Shown here: one piece after another, positions 36,415 through 44,628 of the stretch
Layout: the number at the start of each line of letters is the position of its first letter
How positions within the stretch are numbered: position 1 is the first letter of the stretch
NCBI GenBank assembly: GCA_023397505.1
Contig: JAEWUC010000001.1
Coordinates: 124,001-188,000, forward strand
Reading direction: 5' to 3'
Source of the DNA: Bacteroidota bacterium
GTDB taxonomy: Bacteria; Bacteroidota; Ignavibacteria; Ignavibacteriales; Melioribacteraceae
DNA: 64,000 nt
Position numbers and translations under genes: made by a program
Notes under the pieces: model-generated
The model's input: only the letters and a program-made list of their open reading frames with translations
What the model was told of the DNA's origin: nothing
Databases searched by the model: none

Positions 36415-36480
36415 AAGCCGTCAATAATAAATGAGAAGTTTTAAGAAGTTCCTCAATTACAATTGACGGCTTTTCTTTTT
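36415..36480 (+). terminator. Terminator after pta
   Basis: AAGCCGTCAAT (36415-36425) pairs perfectly with ATTGACGGCTT (36462-36472). The 36-nt loop can itself fold, and TTCTTTTTT follows. The unusually long loop is noteworthy but the T run fits a terminator. Confidence 0.7.
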
Positions 36481-36670
36481 TGATAATTAGCGGGATATAG
36501 TTGTTAACGTTATAATTATTGTTAAGTATAGTTACTTTCGCAAATCGGATTATTATTCTGCCTATCTATTTGTAATACATTTCTATTATCTAAATAAAAA
36601 TTTTTAATCTTTGGAATTAGTTGAACTTTACTGATGGGCAGGATTGTTTATATCAAAAAAAGGAAATAGT

Positions 36671-37255
36671 ATGTTAGTTAAAAGAATCTTTGCATTTTTG
36701 ACAAGCATCATGTTGATAATCTCGTCATCTATTTACTCGGCAATTAAGCCGATGAATCCTGAAGATATAAGCGATAATATTCGTGGAATTGTGGTTAAGG
36801 ACATGAACGGCAAAGAAGTAAATCTTTCGGATTATAAAGGGAAAGTGATCTTAATTGTTAATGTCGCCAGCAATTGTGGCTATACTAAGCAATATGACGG
36901 ATTGGAAACGATCTATAAAAAATACAAAGATCAGGGTTTCGAAATACTTGCTTTTCCGTGCAATGACTTCGGAGGACAAGAACCTGGAACCAATGAAGAA
37001 ATCAAAGAATTCTGTTCTACGAATTATAATATCTCATTTCAACTCTTTGACAAAATAAAAGTTTTAGGCAAGGATAAATCAACTTTATATTCGCGTTTAA
37101 TAAATAACAGTGTTGCCGAAAAGGGAGATGTTAAATGGAATTTTGAAAAATTCCTTATAGATAAAGAAGGTAATATTGTTGCAAGATTTAGAAGTAAAGT
37201 TACTCCCGAAAGTGAAGAAATTATTAGTCTGATTGAAAAAGAATTGAGCAAGTGA
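36671..37255 (+). CDS. Exported glutathione-peroxidase-family thiol peroxidase
   Basis: A 194-residue protein with a signal peptide (about 1-24) and a thioredoxin-fold GPX domain. The peroxidatic Cys69 lies in NVASNCGYTKQY where many eukaryotic enzymes have selenocysteine. A second conserved Cys lies in AFPCNDFGGQEPGT, and the Trp in WNFEKFLID completes the active site. Cys-type GPX of bacteria usually take electrons from thioredoxin rather than glutathione. Export to the periplasm is less common. The start ATG at 36671 follows AAAGGAAATAGT. Confidence 0.92.
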   Translation: MLVKRIFAFLTSIMLIISSSIYSAIKPMNPEDISDNIRGIVVKDMNGKEVNLSDYKGKVILIVNVASNCGYTKQYDGLETIYKKYKDQGFEILAFPCNDFGGQEPGTNEEIKEFCSTNYNISFQLFDKIKVLGKDKSTLYSRLINNSVAEKGDVKWNFEKFLIDKEGNIVARFRSKVTPESEEIISLIEKELSK

Positions 37256-37256
37256 T

Positions 37257-37301
37257 CTGATTGAATATGGCTTTATTATATTATTTAATAAAGCCCATCA
37301 G
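37257..37301. terminator. Hairpin between convergent gpx and terB-like genes
   Basis: GGCTTTATTA (37269-37278) pairs perfectly with TAATAAAGCC (37286-37295), and CTGAT/ATCAG add an outer stem. There is no long T run, but the position between two converging genes fits a terminator. Confidence 0.45.
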
Positions 37302-37329
37302 CTATAATAAAAATTTAAATTTGGGTCGA

Positions 37330-37794
37330 TTAATTATCTTTTATCGAATTTTTAACTTCGAGTTTTGCGGCAATCATATCTCTGTGGCTTAGTTTTAAAT
37401 TGTTAGAGATTACCCGCACAAGGTGTTCTTCATATTTATCAAGTATGTTATCGGCATAAACAATTTTCCATAAATTTTTTACAAGTTCATATTTGTCGTC
37501 ACTTGAAAAATGTTTATTTATTATATCTGTAAACTCATACATACTTACACTTCGCGAAATCCAATCTTCAGCCAATTCCATTAATTCATGCACTTGTTCG
37601 TTTGATAGTGAAAACATGTTTTTTATTAAATCATTAATCTTTTTGTACTCGTCGCCCGAAAAACTCGAATCTGCTCTTGCGATTTCAATGAAAAGTGTTG
37701 CCGCCGCTATTTGAATTCTTTGTTGTTCGTTAAATAGATTTTCACTTCCCGAGTGACTGCTTGGTTGAAATATTTCTTTTATGAAACTCAGCAT
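37330..37794 (-). CDS. TerB-family protein
   Basis: A 154-residue all-helical protein with the tellurite-resistance TerB-like pattern: AAATLFIEIARADSSFSGDEYKKI near the N-terminus and LVKNLWKIVYADNILDKYEEHLVRVISNNL in the second half. Acidic residues in these two motifs bind metal in TerB homologues. No other ter genes are near, so a tellurite role is not implied. It is convergent with the glutathione peroxidase. Confidence 0.88.
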   Translation of the reverse strand: MLSFIKEIFQPSSHSGSENLFNEQQRIQIAAATLFIEIARADSSFSGDEYKKINDLIKNMFSLSNEQVHELMELAEDWISRSVSMYEFTDIINKHFSSDDKYELVKNLWKIVYADNILDKYEEHLVRVISNNLKLSHRDMIAAKLEVKNSIKDN

Positions 37795-38127
37795 TAATTC
37801 TCCGATTTATTAGAAATACAGTTATCCGAAAAAATGTTTACATCTTCTTAAAAATATGATTTTTTTGTGATAAACATCTCAATACAAAAATTAAATAAAA
37901 AAACAATATTTTCTTTTAAAAGTAAATCGCTATCTTGCTATTGAAGTAATCAATAAAACTTTTGAATTATTTCCCGATCTTTTCATCAAGTGATTGCTTA
38001 AAAAAAAATTTTTAGTTATGTTGCTACACCGCATAGAGGGGCGGCGACTTACCAAAGTTCATATAAAAATTGGAAAAAAATTAATCAACAATTTTGTTCA
38101 CCAAAAGTACTAGGACTGGAGAACTGA
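37795..38127. other. 333-bp intergenic region, likely nrdJ leader with a GC-rich hairpin
   Basis: Between terB-like (minus) and nrdJ (plus). Most is very AT-rich. The exception is a GC-rich island near 38021-38053, where GTTGC can pair with GCGAC (one G-U) around CGC/GCG, so the transcript may fold just upstream of nrdJ. No NrdR box or canonical B12-box sequence is evident to me, and no open reading frame is credible. Confidence 0.45.
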
Positions 38128-41100
38128 ATGAAGATCAACCGTCTTTTTACTACATCCGGTAAAGACCCTCTCGAGTCAATCGAGTTTACAAAAAGAACAT
38201 CTGAAATTAAGAATCCAGACGGATCAATTGTTTTCAGGATGGAGGACGTAGTAGTTCCAAAAGAATGGTCGCAAGTTGCGACAGATGTATTAGCCCAAAA
38301 ATATTTTAGAAAGGCAGGAGTGCCTAAACTACTTAAAAGAATCAAAGAGGAAAATATACCTACATGGCTTCAACGTTCCGAAGCTGACCCTAAGTTAAAA
38401 GAATTATCGGAAAAAGATCGCTTTTCTTCCGAGAACGATGCCCGTCAAGTTTTTCATCGACTTGCCGGTACATGGACTTATTGGGGGTGGAAAGGAAAAT
38501 ATTTCGACGGTGAAGAAGATGCTAAAACATTTTATGATGAAATGATTTATATGTTTGCCGCCCAGTATTGCGCTCCAAATTCACCGCAATGGTTTAATAC
38601 AGGTTTACATTGGGCGTATGGAATAAACGGACCTGCCCAGGGGCATTATTATGTCGATTTTCAAACAGGGAAGTTAACCTCTTCTGAAGATGCTTATACA
38701 CATCCGCAGCCGCATGCATGTTTTATTCAATCTATTAAAGATGATCTTGTTAACGAAGGCGGTATTATGGATTTGTGGGTCCGCGAAGCCCGTCTATTTA
38801 AATATGGATCGGGAACCGGATCTAATTTTTCAAATCTTCGTGGACTTAATGAACCTTTGAGCGGCGGTGGAAAATCTTCAGGTCTGATGTCGTTCTTGAA
38901 AATCGGCGACAGATCTGCAGGTGCAATCAAATCAGGTGGAACAACGCGCCGTGCCGCTAAAATGGTTACTCTTGATATCGATCATCCGGATATTGAAGAA
39001 TATGTTAATTGGAAAGTAACTGAAGAACAAAAAGTTGCTGCTTTGGTCACAGGTTCAAAAATCTGTAATCTTCATTTGAATAATGTGATGAAAGCATGTT
39101 TTGCCGAGCATCCTGAAAACGACAGGTTTAATAAAAGAACAAATCTTCATTTACGTAAAGCAGTTTTAGAAGCACGTAAAATGGATGTTCCTGAAAATTA
39201 TATTGAACGTGTTATTAAACTTGCAAAACTCGGTTTCAAATCTATTGAATTTCCTATTTATGATACTGATTGGAATTCGGAAGCATATGCTACTGTAGCC
39301 GGGCAAAATTCGAACAACTCTGTTCGTGTTTCAAATGAGTTTATGCAATCAGTTTTGAGCGACGGAAATTGGAATTTATATTGGCGGACTGAAAAGAAGA
39401 AAGCTGAGAAAGAAGGAAGAATACCAAAGCCTTCAAAAACTTTACGCGCTAAGGATTTGTGGGATGAAATTTCATATGCCGCTTGGTCAAGCGCCGATCC
39501 AGGTTTGCAATATGATTCAACTATAAATGAATGGCACACATGTTTAGCCGATGGACGTATCCGTGCATCTAATCCATGCAGTGAATATATGTTCCTTGAT
39601 GATACCGCATGTAATCTTGCATCTTTAAACTTGGTTAGATTTTATGACGATGAAAAACAAAAATTTGATGTTGAAGCTTACCGCCATGCTACCCGTTTAT
39701 GGACTATTGTTCTTGAGATAAGTGTTTTAATGGCGCAATATCCAAGTAAAGAAATTGCGCAAAAAAGCTACGATTACAGAACACTCGGATTAGGTTATGC
39801 AAATCTCGGCTCGCTTCTTATGAGGCAGGGTATTTCTTACGATAGCAAAGAAGCTTATGCAATATGTGGTGCGTTGACTGCAATTATGCACATGCGTTCC
39901 TATGCAACATCTGCGGAAATGGCAAAAGAGATAGGCACATTCCCGCGGTACAAAGAAAACTCCGAGCACATGCTGCGTGTTATTCGCAACCATCGCCGAG
40001 CAGCGTATAATGTTCCGAAAGAAGAATACGAAGGATTGACTATTTATCCTGTAGGAATTAATCCTGAAAATTGTCCTTCTGATTTACTGAAAGCAGCAAG
40101 AGAAGATGCCGACAACGCATTGAAACTTGGCGAGAAATATGGATTCCGAAATGCACAGGTTACTGTAATTGCTCCAACCGGAACAATCGGTTTAGTGATG
40201 GATTGCGACACAACGGGGATTGAACCGGACTTTGCACTTGTGAAATTTAAAAAGTTAGCTGGCGGCGGTTATTTTAAAATTATAAATCAATCAATTCCAC
40301 CGGCTTTGAAAAAATTAGGATACAACGACGATCAAATAAAAGAAATTGTTAAGTACGCAAAAGGTGCAGGTACACTTACCGGATGCCCATACATTAATCA
40401 TGAATCATTACGTTCGAAAGGATTTACTGAAGAATTATTAAATAAGATTGAAACAATTCTACCTTCGGTCTTTGAACTTAGTTTTGCTTTCAACAAATTT
40501 ACTCTCGGTGAAAAATTCTTAAAATCGAACCTTGGATTTTCCGATGAGCAGATTAACGACTTCGGATTTGATTTGTTAACCGAATTAGGATTTAAAAAGG
40601 AAGAAATTGCCTCAGCCAACGATTATGTATGCGGTACAATGACTATTGAAGGCGCACCGTTTTTAAAACATGAACATTATCCTGTCTTCGACTGCGCGAA
40701 CAAATGCGGAAAAAAAGGAACACGTTTTATAAAATCCGATGCGCATATTAACATGATGGCTGCTGCTCAGCCGTTTATTTCCGGCGCTATTTCCAAAACA
40801 ATAAATCTACCCAACTCTGCATCAATTGATGATATTAAATATGCTTATTTACAATCATGGAAACTTGGCTGTAAAGCAAACGCATTGTACCGCGACGGCT
40901 CAAAACTTTCTCAACCGTTAAATACAATGACGGAAGAGGATATTGAAGACCTACTCGAAAAGAAAGATGAAAACGATATCATTAAAATTGCAGAAAAAAT
41001 TATTCATCGTTACATTGCAAAAAGAAGAAGACTTCCCGACCGTAGAACCGGTTACACTCAAAAAGTAAAAATTAACGGTCAATCTGTTTATATCAGAACA

Positions 41101-41697
41101 GGTGAATATGACAACGGGCAACTCGGCGAAATCTTTATAGATATGCATAAAGAAGGCGCAGCATTCAGAAGTTTACTCAACTGTTTCGCTATTTCAATTT
41201 CACTTGGTTTACAACATGGTGTTCCTCTCGAAGAATTTACCGACGCTTTCGTATTCACAAGATTTGAACCGAGCGGCGTTGTGAGCGGGCACAGCAGAAT
41301 TAAAATGGCGACTTCCGTTATCGATTACATTTTTAGAGAACTTGCAGTAACATATCTTAGCAGAAACGATCTTGCTCATGTGGAAGAAGATGAACTTCCT
41401 AAAAAACCTGTTGAATACCGCGCAACTGTTGTTGAACCTGATTTTGAAAGTGAAGAAATCGTAAGCGAAAGAACTATTGAATTGGACGGGGTAAAACGAC
41501 TTACCGAAAGAGCAATTATTCCCGAAAAATCTAGAGAAAAAGCACGTATAATAATGCTCAATAACGATCCCGTTCAAAAAGCACGCGAACGCGGTTATAC
41601 CGGCGATATTTGCCCCGAATGCCAAAGTATGACGATGGTTAGAAATGGAACATGCTTAAAGTGTACTACTTGCGGCTCCACTACGGGATGTAGTTAA
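38128..41697 (+). CDS. nrdJ: Vitamin B12-dependent (class II) ribonucleotide reductase
   Basis: A 1189-residue adenosylcobalamin-dependent enzyme that makes deoxyribonucleotides without oxygen dependence. Visible are the N-terminal VPKEWSQVATDVLAQKYFRKAG, YCAPNSPQWFNTGLHWAYG, RASNPCSEYMFLDDTACNLAS (active-site Cys and Glu region), and APTGTIGLVMDCDTTGIEPD. A C-terminal zinc-ribbon-like CPECQSMTMVRNG...CLKCTTCG carries the final redox cysteines (GCS end). The size is that of the long NrdJ type. The ATG at 38128 follows CTGGAGAACTGA. No class I or III reductase is in the window. Confidence 0.96.
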   Translation: MKINRLFTTSGKDPLESIEFTKRTSEIKNPDGSIVFRMEDVVVPKEWSQVATDVLAQKYFRKAGVPKLLKRIKEENIPTWLQRSEADPKLKELSEKDRFSSENDARQVFHRLAGTWTYWGWKGKYFDGEEDAKTFYDEMIYMFAAQYCAPNSPQWFNTGLHWAYGINGPAQGHYYVDFQTGKLTSSEDAYTHPQPHACFIQSIKDDLVNEGGIMDLWVREARLFKYGSGTGSNFSNLRGLNEPLSGGGKSSGLMSFLKIGDRSAGAIKSGGTTRRAAKMVTLDIDHPDIEEYVNWKVTEEQKVAALVTGSKICNLHLNNVMKACFAEHPENDRFNKRTNLHLRKAVLEARKMDVPENYIERVIKLAKLGFKSIEFPIYDTDWNSEAYATVAGQNSNNSVRVSNEFMQSVLSDGNWNLYWRTEKKKAEKEGRIPKPSKTLRAKDLWDEISYAAWSSADPGLQYDSTINEWHTCLADGRIRASNPCSEYMFLDDTACNLASLNLVRFYDDEKQKFDVEAYRHATRLWTIVLEISVLMAQYPSKEIAQKSYDYRTLGLGYANLGSLLMRQGISYDSKEAYAICGALTAIMHMRSYATSAEMAKEIGTFPRYKENSEHMLRVIRNHRRAAYNVPKEEYEGLTIYPVGINPENCPSDLLKAAREDADNALKLGEKYGFRNAQVTVIAPTGTIGLVMDCDTTGIEPDFALVKFKKLAGGGYFKIINQSIPPALKKLGYNDDQIKEIVKYAKGAGTLTGCPYINHESLRSKGFTEELLNKIETILPSVFELSFAFNKFTLGEKFLKSNLGFSDEQINDFGFDLLTELGFKKEEIASANDYVCGTMTIEGAPFLKHEHYPVFDCANKCGKKGTRFIKSDAHINMMAAAQPFISGAISKTINLPNSASIDDIKYAYLQSWKLGCKANALYRDGSKLSQPLNTMTEEDIEDLLEKKDENDIIKIAEKIIHRYIAKRRRLPDRRTGYTQKVKINGQSVYIRTGEYDNGQLGEIFIDMHKEGAAFRSLLNCFAISISLGLQHGVPLEEFTDAFVFTRFEPSGVVSGHSRIKMATSVIDYIFRELAVTYLSRNDLAHVEEDELPKKPVEYRATVVEPDFESEEIVSERTIELDGVKRLTERAIIPEKSREKARIIMLNNDPVQKARERGYTGDICPECQSMTMVRNGTCLKCTTCGSTTGCS

Positions 41698-41730
41698 TTT
41701 ATTATTGAAACAAGTGTATTTATTTATGGA

Positions 41731-41758
41731 AGAGGGGCTAAAAGAGCCCCTCTTTTTA
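41731..41758 (+). terminator. Terminator after nrdJ
   Basis: AGAGGGGCT (41731-41739) and AGCCCCTCT (41745-41753) form a perfect 9-bp stem with a 5-nt loop, followed by TTTTATT. Confidence 0.9.
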
Positions 41759-41780
41759 TTATATTTCAACTCAATGTTCG

Positions 41781-41809
41781 TTGACTTTTAGAATCAAAAG
41801 GAATAGCTT
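41781..41809 (+). promoter_or_regulatory. Candidate promoter of the yggS-divIVA-ileS-lspA cluster
   Basis: TTGACT (41781-41786), 17-nt spacer, and TAGCTT (41804-41809), a weak -10. A second possible -10, TATAAT, lies at 41852-41857 but has only a poor -35. Either would serve the gene run that starts at 41921. Confidence 0.35.
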
Positions 41810-41920
41810 TTCACCCTTAATTTTGCTCAATTCTTCCAGCTTTTAGCGTCGTATAATTTTAAGGATAGGGAATTCTAAAAAACGCTATTCTTCACTTTGT
41901 TAAAGTTGGAAGTTTTAAAA

Positions 41921-42604
41921 ATGATTTTTGAAAATTTAAAAATATTGGAAGAGCGTATTCTTGAAACATGCATTTCTTGCAAAAGAAAACGTTCGGAAAT
42001 TAGACTGATCGGAGTTTCCAAAACACAACCGGTCGTTCTTATAAAAGAAGCTGTTGATGCAGGAATTAAAGATTTTGGAGAGAACAAAGCGCAAGAATTA
42101 AGAGATAAATCTGAATTGATTATAGGGGATTTCAATTGGCATTTTATTGGTCATCTTCAAAAAAATAAAATAAAGTATGTTATAAAAACTGCCGAGTATA
42201 TTCACTCTGTCGATTCGATAAAACTTGCTGAAGAAATTAATCAGGCAGCTTTGCAGAATGATAAAATTCAAAATGTTCTTTTAGAAATAAAAACTTCGAG
42301 CGAAGAAACCAAATTTGGACTCGCGACTGAAAAAGAAATTTTTGACACAGCCGAGTTTTGTATGAAGTCGGAAAATCTAAGATTAGTTGGATTGATGACG
42401 ATGGCGCCGTTTACAGACAATGAAAATGATATCCGTAAATCTTTCAAGAATTTATTTGAACTAAAAACTAAAATGAATGAACAGGGATTTGCGTTGACTG
42501 AATTATCGATGGGAATGACAAGCGATTTTGAAATTGCAATTGAAGAAGGTTCAACAATGTTGAGAATAGGCACGGCAATTTTCGGTGAAAGAAATTATCA
42601 ATAA
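41921..42604 (+). CDS. YggS-family pyridoxal phosphate homeostasis protein
   Basis: A 227-residue PLP-binding TIM-barrel protein (YggS/YlmE/PLPBP). The lysine that binds PLP lies in RLIGVSKTQPV (about residue 37), with GENKAQEL, WHFIGHLQKNK and LSMGMTSDFEIAIEEGSTMLRIGTAIFG as the conserved elements. It regulates vitamin B6 and amino acid homeostasis rather than catalysing a known reaction. It opens a run, with divIVA 12 bp downstream, that resembles the Firmicutes ylmE-divIVA-ileS cluster. Confidence 0.95.
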   Translation: MIFENLKILEERILETCISCKRKRSEIRLIGVSKTQPVVLIKEAVDAGIKDFGENKAQELRDKSELIIGDFNWHFIGHLQKNKIKYVIKTAEYIHSVDSIKLAEEINQAALQNDKIQNVLLEIKTSSEETKFGLATEKEIFDTAEFCMKSENLRLVGLMTMAPFTDNENDIRKSFKNLFELKTKMNEQGFALTELSMGMTSDFEIAIEEGSTMLRIGTAIFGERNYQ

Positions 42605-42616
42605 CACGGGTATAAA

Positions 42617-43165
42617 ATGAAGTACACCCCGTACGGGATTAAGAATCAAGAATTCAATAAATCCGTTAGAGGATATGACAAGGATGAAGTAAAAGCATTC
42701 CTTGAAAAACTTGCCGACGAATTCGAAAGATTGCAAATTGAAAACGACAAATTAAAATTCGATCTTGAAAAAATTGAAGAGCAGATGAAAGAGTACAAGA
42801 AGATCGAAAAAAATTTACAGACGGCTTTTTTGACTGCAACCGAATCAACAAATAAAGCAGTTGATTCAACAAAAAAACAGACTGCTCTAATGTTGAAAGA
42901 AGCCGAGTTAAAAGCTGTGCAGATGATAGAAAAGGCTAAAGAAAGTGCAAATACAGTTAGAGATTCGGTTCTTAAATTAAGGGAAGAAAGAAAATTATTA
43001 ATCTCCCGTTTGAAAGCTATGATTGAAACACAAAGCAGCATTCTTGAATTTAATATTGAAAATATTCAGCCTAAAAAAAGGAAGAAAGAAAACTTAGCCG
43101 AACAAAATAGAACTGAAGATCAAAGCGATATAAACGTGGACGACATCTTAGAGAAATTATTATGA
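42617..43165 (+). CDS. DivIVA-domain coiled-coil protein
   Basis: A 182-residue protein. The N-terminal lipid-binding domain of DivIVA is recognised by YTPYGIKNQEFNKSVRGYDKDEVKAFLEKL (about 3-33), where the usual pattern is I-N-x-F-x-x-x-x-R-G-Y. A long coiled coil follows (about 34-145) and an acidic tail ends in VDDILEKLL. DivIVA marks curved membranes at septa and poles and recruits partners in Gram-positives. The role in this phylum is not established. It overlaps punA by 4 nt (ATGA). Confidence 0.88.
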   Translation: MKYTPYGIKNQEFNKSVRGYDKDEVKAFLEKLADEFERLQIENDKLKFDLEKIEEQMKEYKKIEKNLQTAFLTATESTNKAVDSTKKQTALMLKEAELKAVQMIEKAKESANTVRDSVLKLREERKLLISRLKAMIETQSSILEFNIENIQPKKRKKENLAEQNRTEDQSDINVDDILEKLL

Positions 43166-43983
43166 GTGAATTGATTAATAAAATAAACGAAACTCTTGAA
43201 GCAATTCGTAAAAAAACTTCGAAGAATTACGAAGTCGGAATTATACTCGGCACCGGACTCGGCGGATTGGTACAAGAAATTGAGATTGAACACGAAATCG
43301 ATTACGCTGATCTGCCGCATTTCCCGTTATCAACAGTTGAATCTCATCACGGCAAATTGATATTTGGAATGATCAACGGTAAAAATGTTGTTGCGATGCA
43401 AGGGCGTTTTCATTATTACGAAGGGTATACGATGCAGCAAATAACATATCCAGTTCGTGTAATGAAATTTCTAGGTGTTAAAACTCTACTCGTTTCAAAT
43501 GCATGCGGCGGCATGAATCCTCTTTACAGGCGCGGCGATATTATGCTGATGGTAGATCATATTAATTTACTTGGTGATAATCCTCTAATCGGTAAAAATG
43601 AAAACGAACTTGGGCCTAGATTTCCCGATATGAGTGAGCCGTATAATTTCGAGTTGCTAAAATTAGCGGAAGAAGTTGCGCTTAATAATAAGATTAAAGT
43701 TCAAAAAGGTGTTTATGTAGCTGTGCCGGGTCCCAATCTCGAAACACGCGCGGAGTACAGATTTCTGCGTAATATTGGTGCGGATGTAGTGGGCATGTCA
43801 ACTATTCCCGAAAATATAGTTGCAAACCATATGGGTATGAAGGTTTTGGGCATCAGCATCATAACGGATGAATGTTTTCCAGAATCATTAAAACCGGCAT
43901 TGTTGGAAGAGATTATTGCAGCAGCAAACGAAGCAGAACCAAAAATGACTTTGATTATGAAAGAAGTGATAAAGGCATTATGA
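43162..43983 (+). CDS. punA: Purine nucleoside phosphorylase
   Basis: Splits purine nucleosides with phosphate to base and (deoxy)ribose 1-phosphate. The 273-residue protein is of the trimeric type (PNP/MTAP family): GIILGTGLGGL phosphate loop, VESHHGKLIFG, MQGRFHYYEGY, SNACGGMNP, YVAVPGPNLETRAEYRFL and GADVVGMSTIPE. It starts within the end of divIVA and its stop overlaps the next start. Why a nucleoside salvage enzyme sits in this cluster is unclear. Confidence 0.94.
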   Translation: MSELINKINETLEAIRKKTSKNYEVGIILGTGLGGLVQEIEIEHEIDYADLPHFPLSTVESHHGKLIFGMINGKNVVAMQGRFHYYEGYTMQQITYPVRVMKFLGVKTLLVSNACGGMNPLYRRGDIMLMVDHINLLGDNPLIGKNENELGPRFPDMSEPYNFELLKLAEEVALNNKIKVQKGVYVAVPGPNLETRAEYRFLRNIGADVVGMSTIPENIVANHMGMKVLGISIITDECFPESLKPALLEEIIAAANEAEPKMTLIMKEVIKAL

Positions 43984-44597
43984 TGCAGAGAAAACCGGTA
44001 TATTATGCAACGGCGGGATTGTTAACTATTATAATTTTCGCGTCCAATTTTTTGAGTACGGATATTTTTAAAGCCGGATACCAAAATTTTTCGGTTTGGT
44101 TTGTGCTTTCAATTTTTTCTTTTGCCTGCGGCTGGTTGATAAATAAAACGCTTGGTTATAACCACGGCGGTAAAGTTGTTTTTTCCGTTATTGTGTCGAA
44201 CGCATTTTTAAGTGTACTGCTGATTTCATTTTTCAGCGAATATTTTGGGTTGAGCGATCTGCTTGTTGAAAATATTATACTTTATGTTTTACGCAGCATT
44301 TCACTTGGCGCAATGGCATTGTTCGGCATGGTTGTTTGCGAACTTTTAATAATGCAGAAAGACGGCAATGCATCAAAATTGAAATTGGAAGAAATGAAAA
44401 GAATGATGACGAATGCTCAGCGCGAAGCCCAGTTAATAATCGAAGAAGCAAGGTTAAAATCGGAGAGAATGATTTTCGAAGCACAACAAAGCGCCGATGA
44501 ACTTCTCGAACGCAAACATCAGATAGAATTGAGGTTGAAAGAGTTTATCACTACTGAAAAAGAATTAATAAAAAAATACGAATCGGAACAAGAATAA
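43980..44597 (+). CDS. Unknown membrane protein with C-terminal coiled coil
   Basis: A 205-residue protein with four predicted hydrophobic segments in the first 120 residues (near 9-24, 33-51, 62-83 and 95-121), followed by a charged coiled coil (about 130-205: KLKLEEMKRMMTNAQREAQL, EEARLKSERMIFEAQQSADELLERK). The coiled coil resembles that of DivIVA/FtsB-like or ATP synthase b-type rods. I recognise no family. It starts in the ATGA overlap with punA and lies between divIVA and ileS. A cytoplasmic coiled coil beside DivIVA makes a division or polarity partner plausible. Confidence 0.75.
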   Translation: MMQRKPVYYATAGLLTIIIFASNFLSTDIFKAGYQNFSVWFVLSIFSFACGWLINKTLGYNHGGKVVFSVIVSNAFLSVLLISFFSEYFGLSDLLVENIILYVLRSISLGAMALFGMVVCELLIMQKDGNASKLKLEEMKRMMTNAQREAQLIIEEARLKSERMIFEAQQSADELLERKHQIELRLKEFITTEKELIKKYESEQE

Positions 44598-44628
44598 ATT
44601 ATTTACAAAATCATATACAGAGAAAAAA

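Noticed and set aside
37795..38127. Canonical B12 riboswitch or NrdR box before nrdJ
   Set aside because: No GCCACTG-type B12 box or paired NrdR box could be found by eye; only the small GC-rich hairpin remains.
41209..41625. 138-codon open frame antisense to the end of nrdJ
   Set aside because: nrdJ is certain in this region, and the antisense frame shows no motif or start signal.
42646..43041. 131-codon open frame antisense to divIVA
   Set aside because: It mirrors the coiled-coil codons of divIVA; Ser/Phe-rich composition is typical of antisense to Glu/Lys-rich genes.
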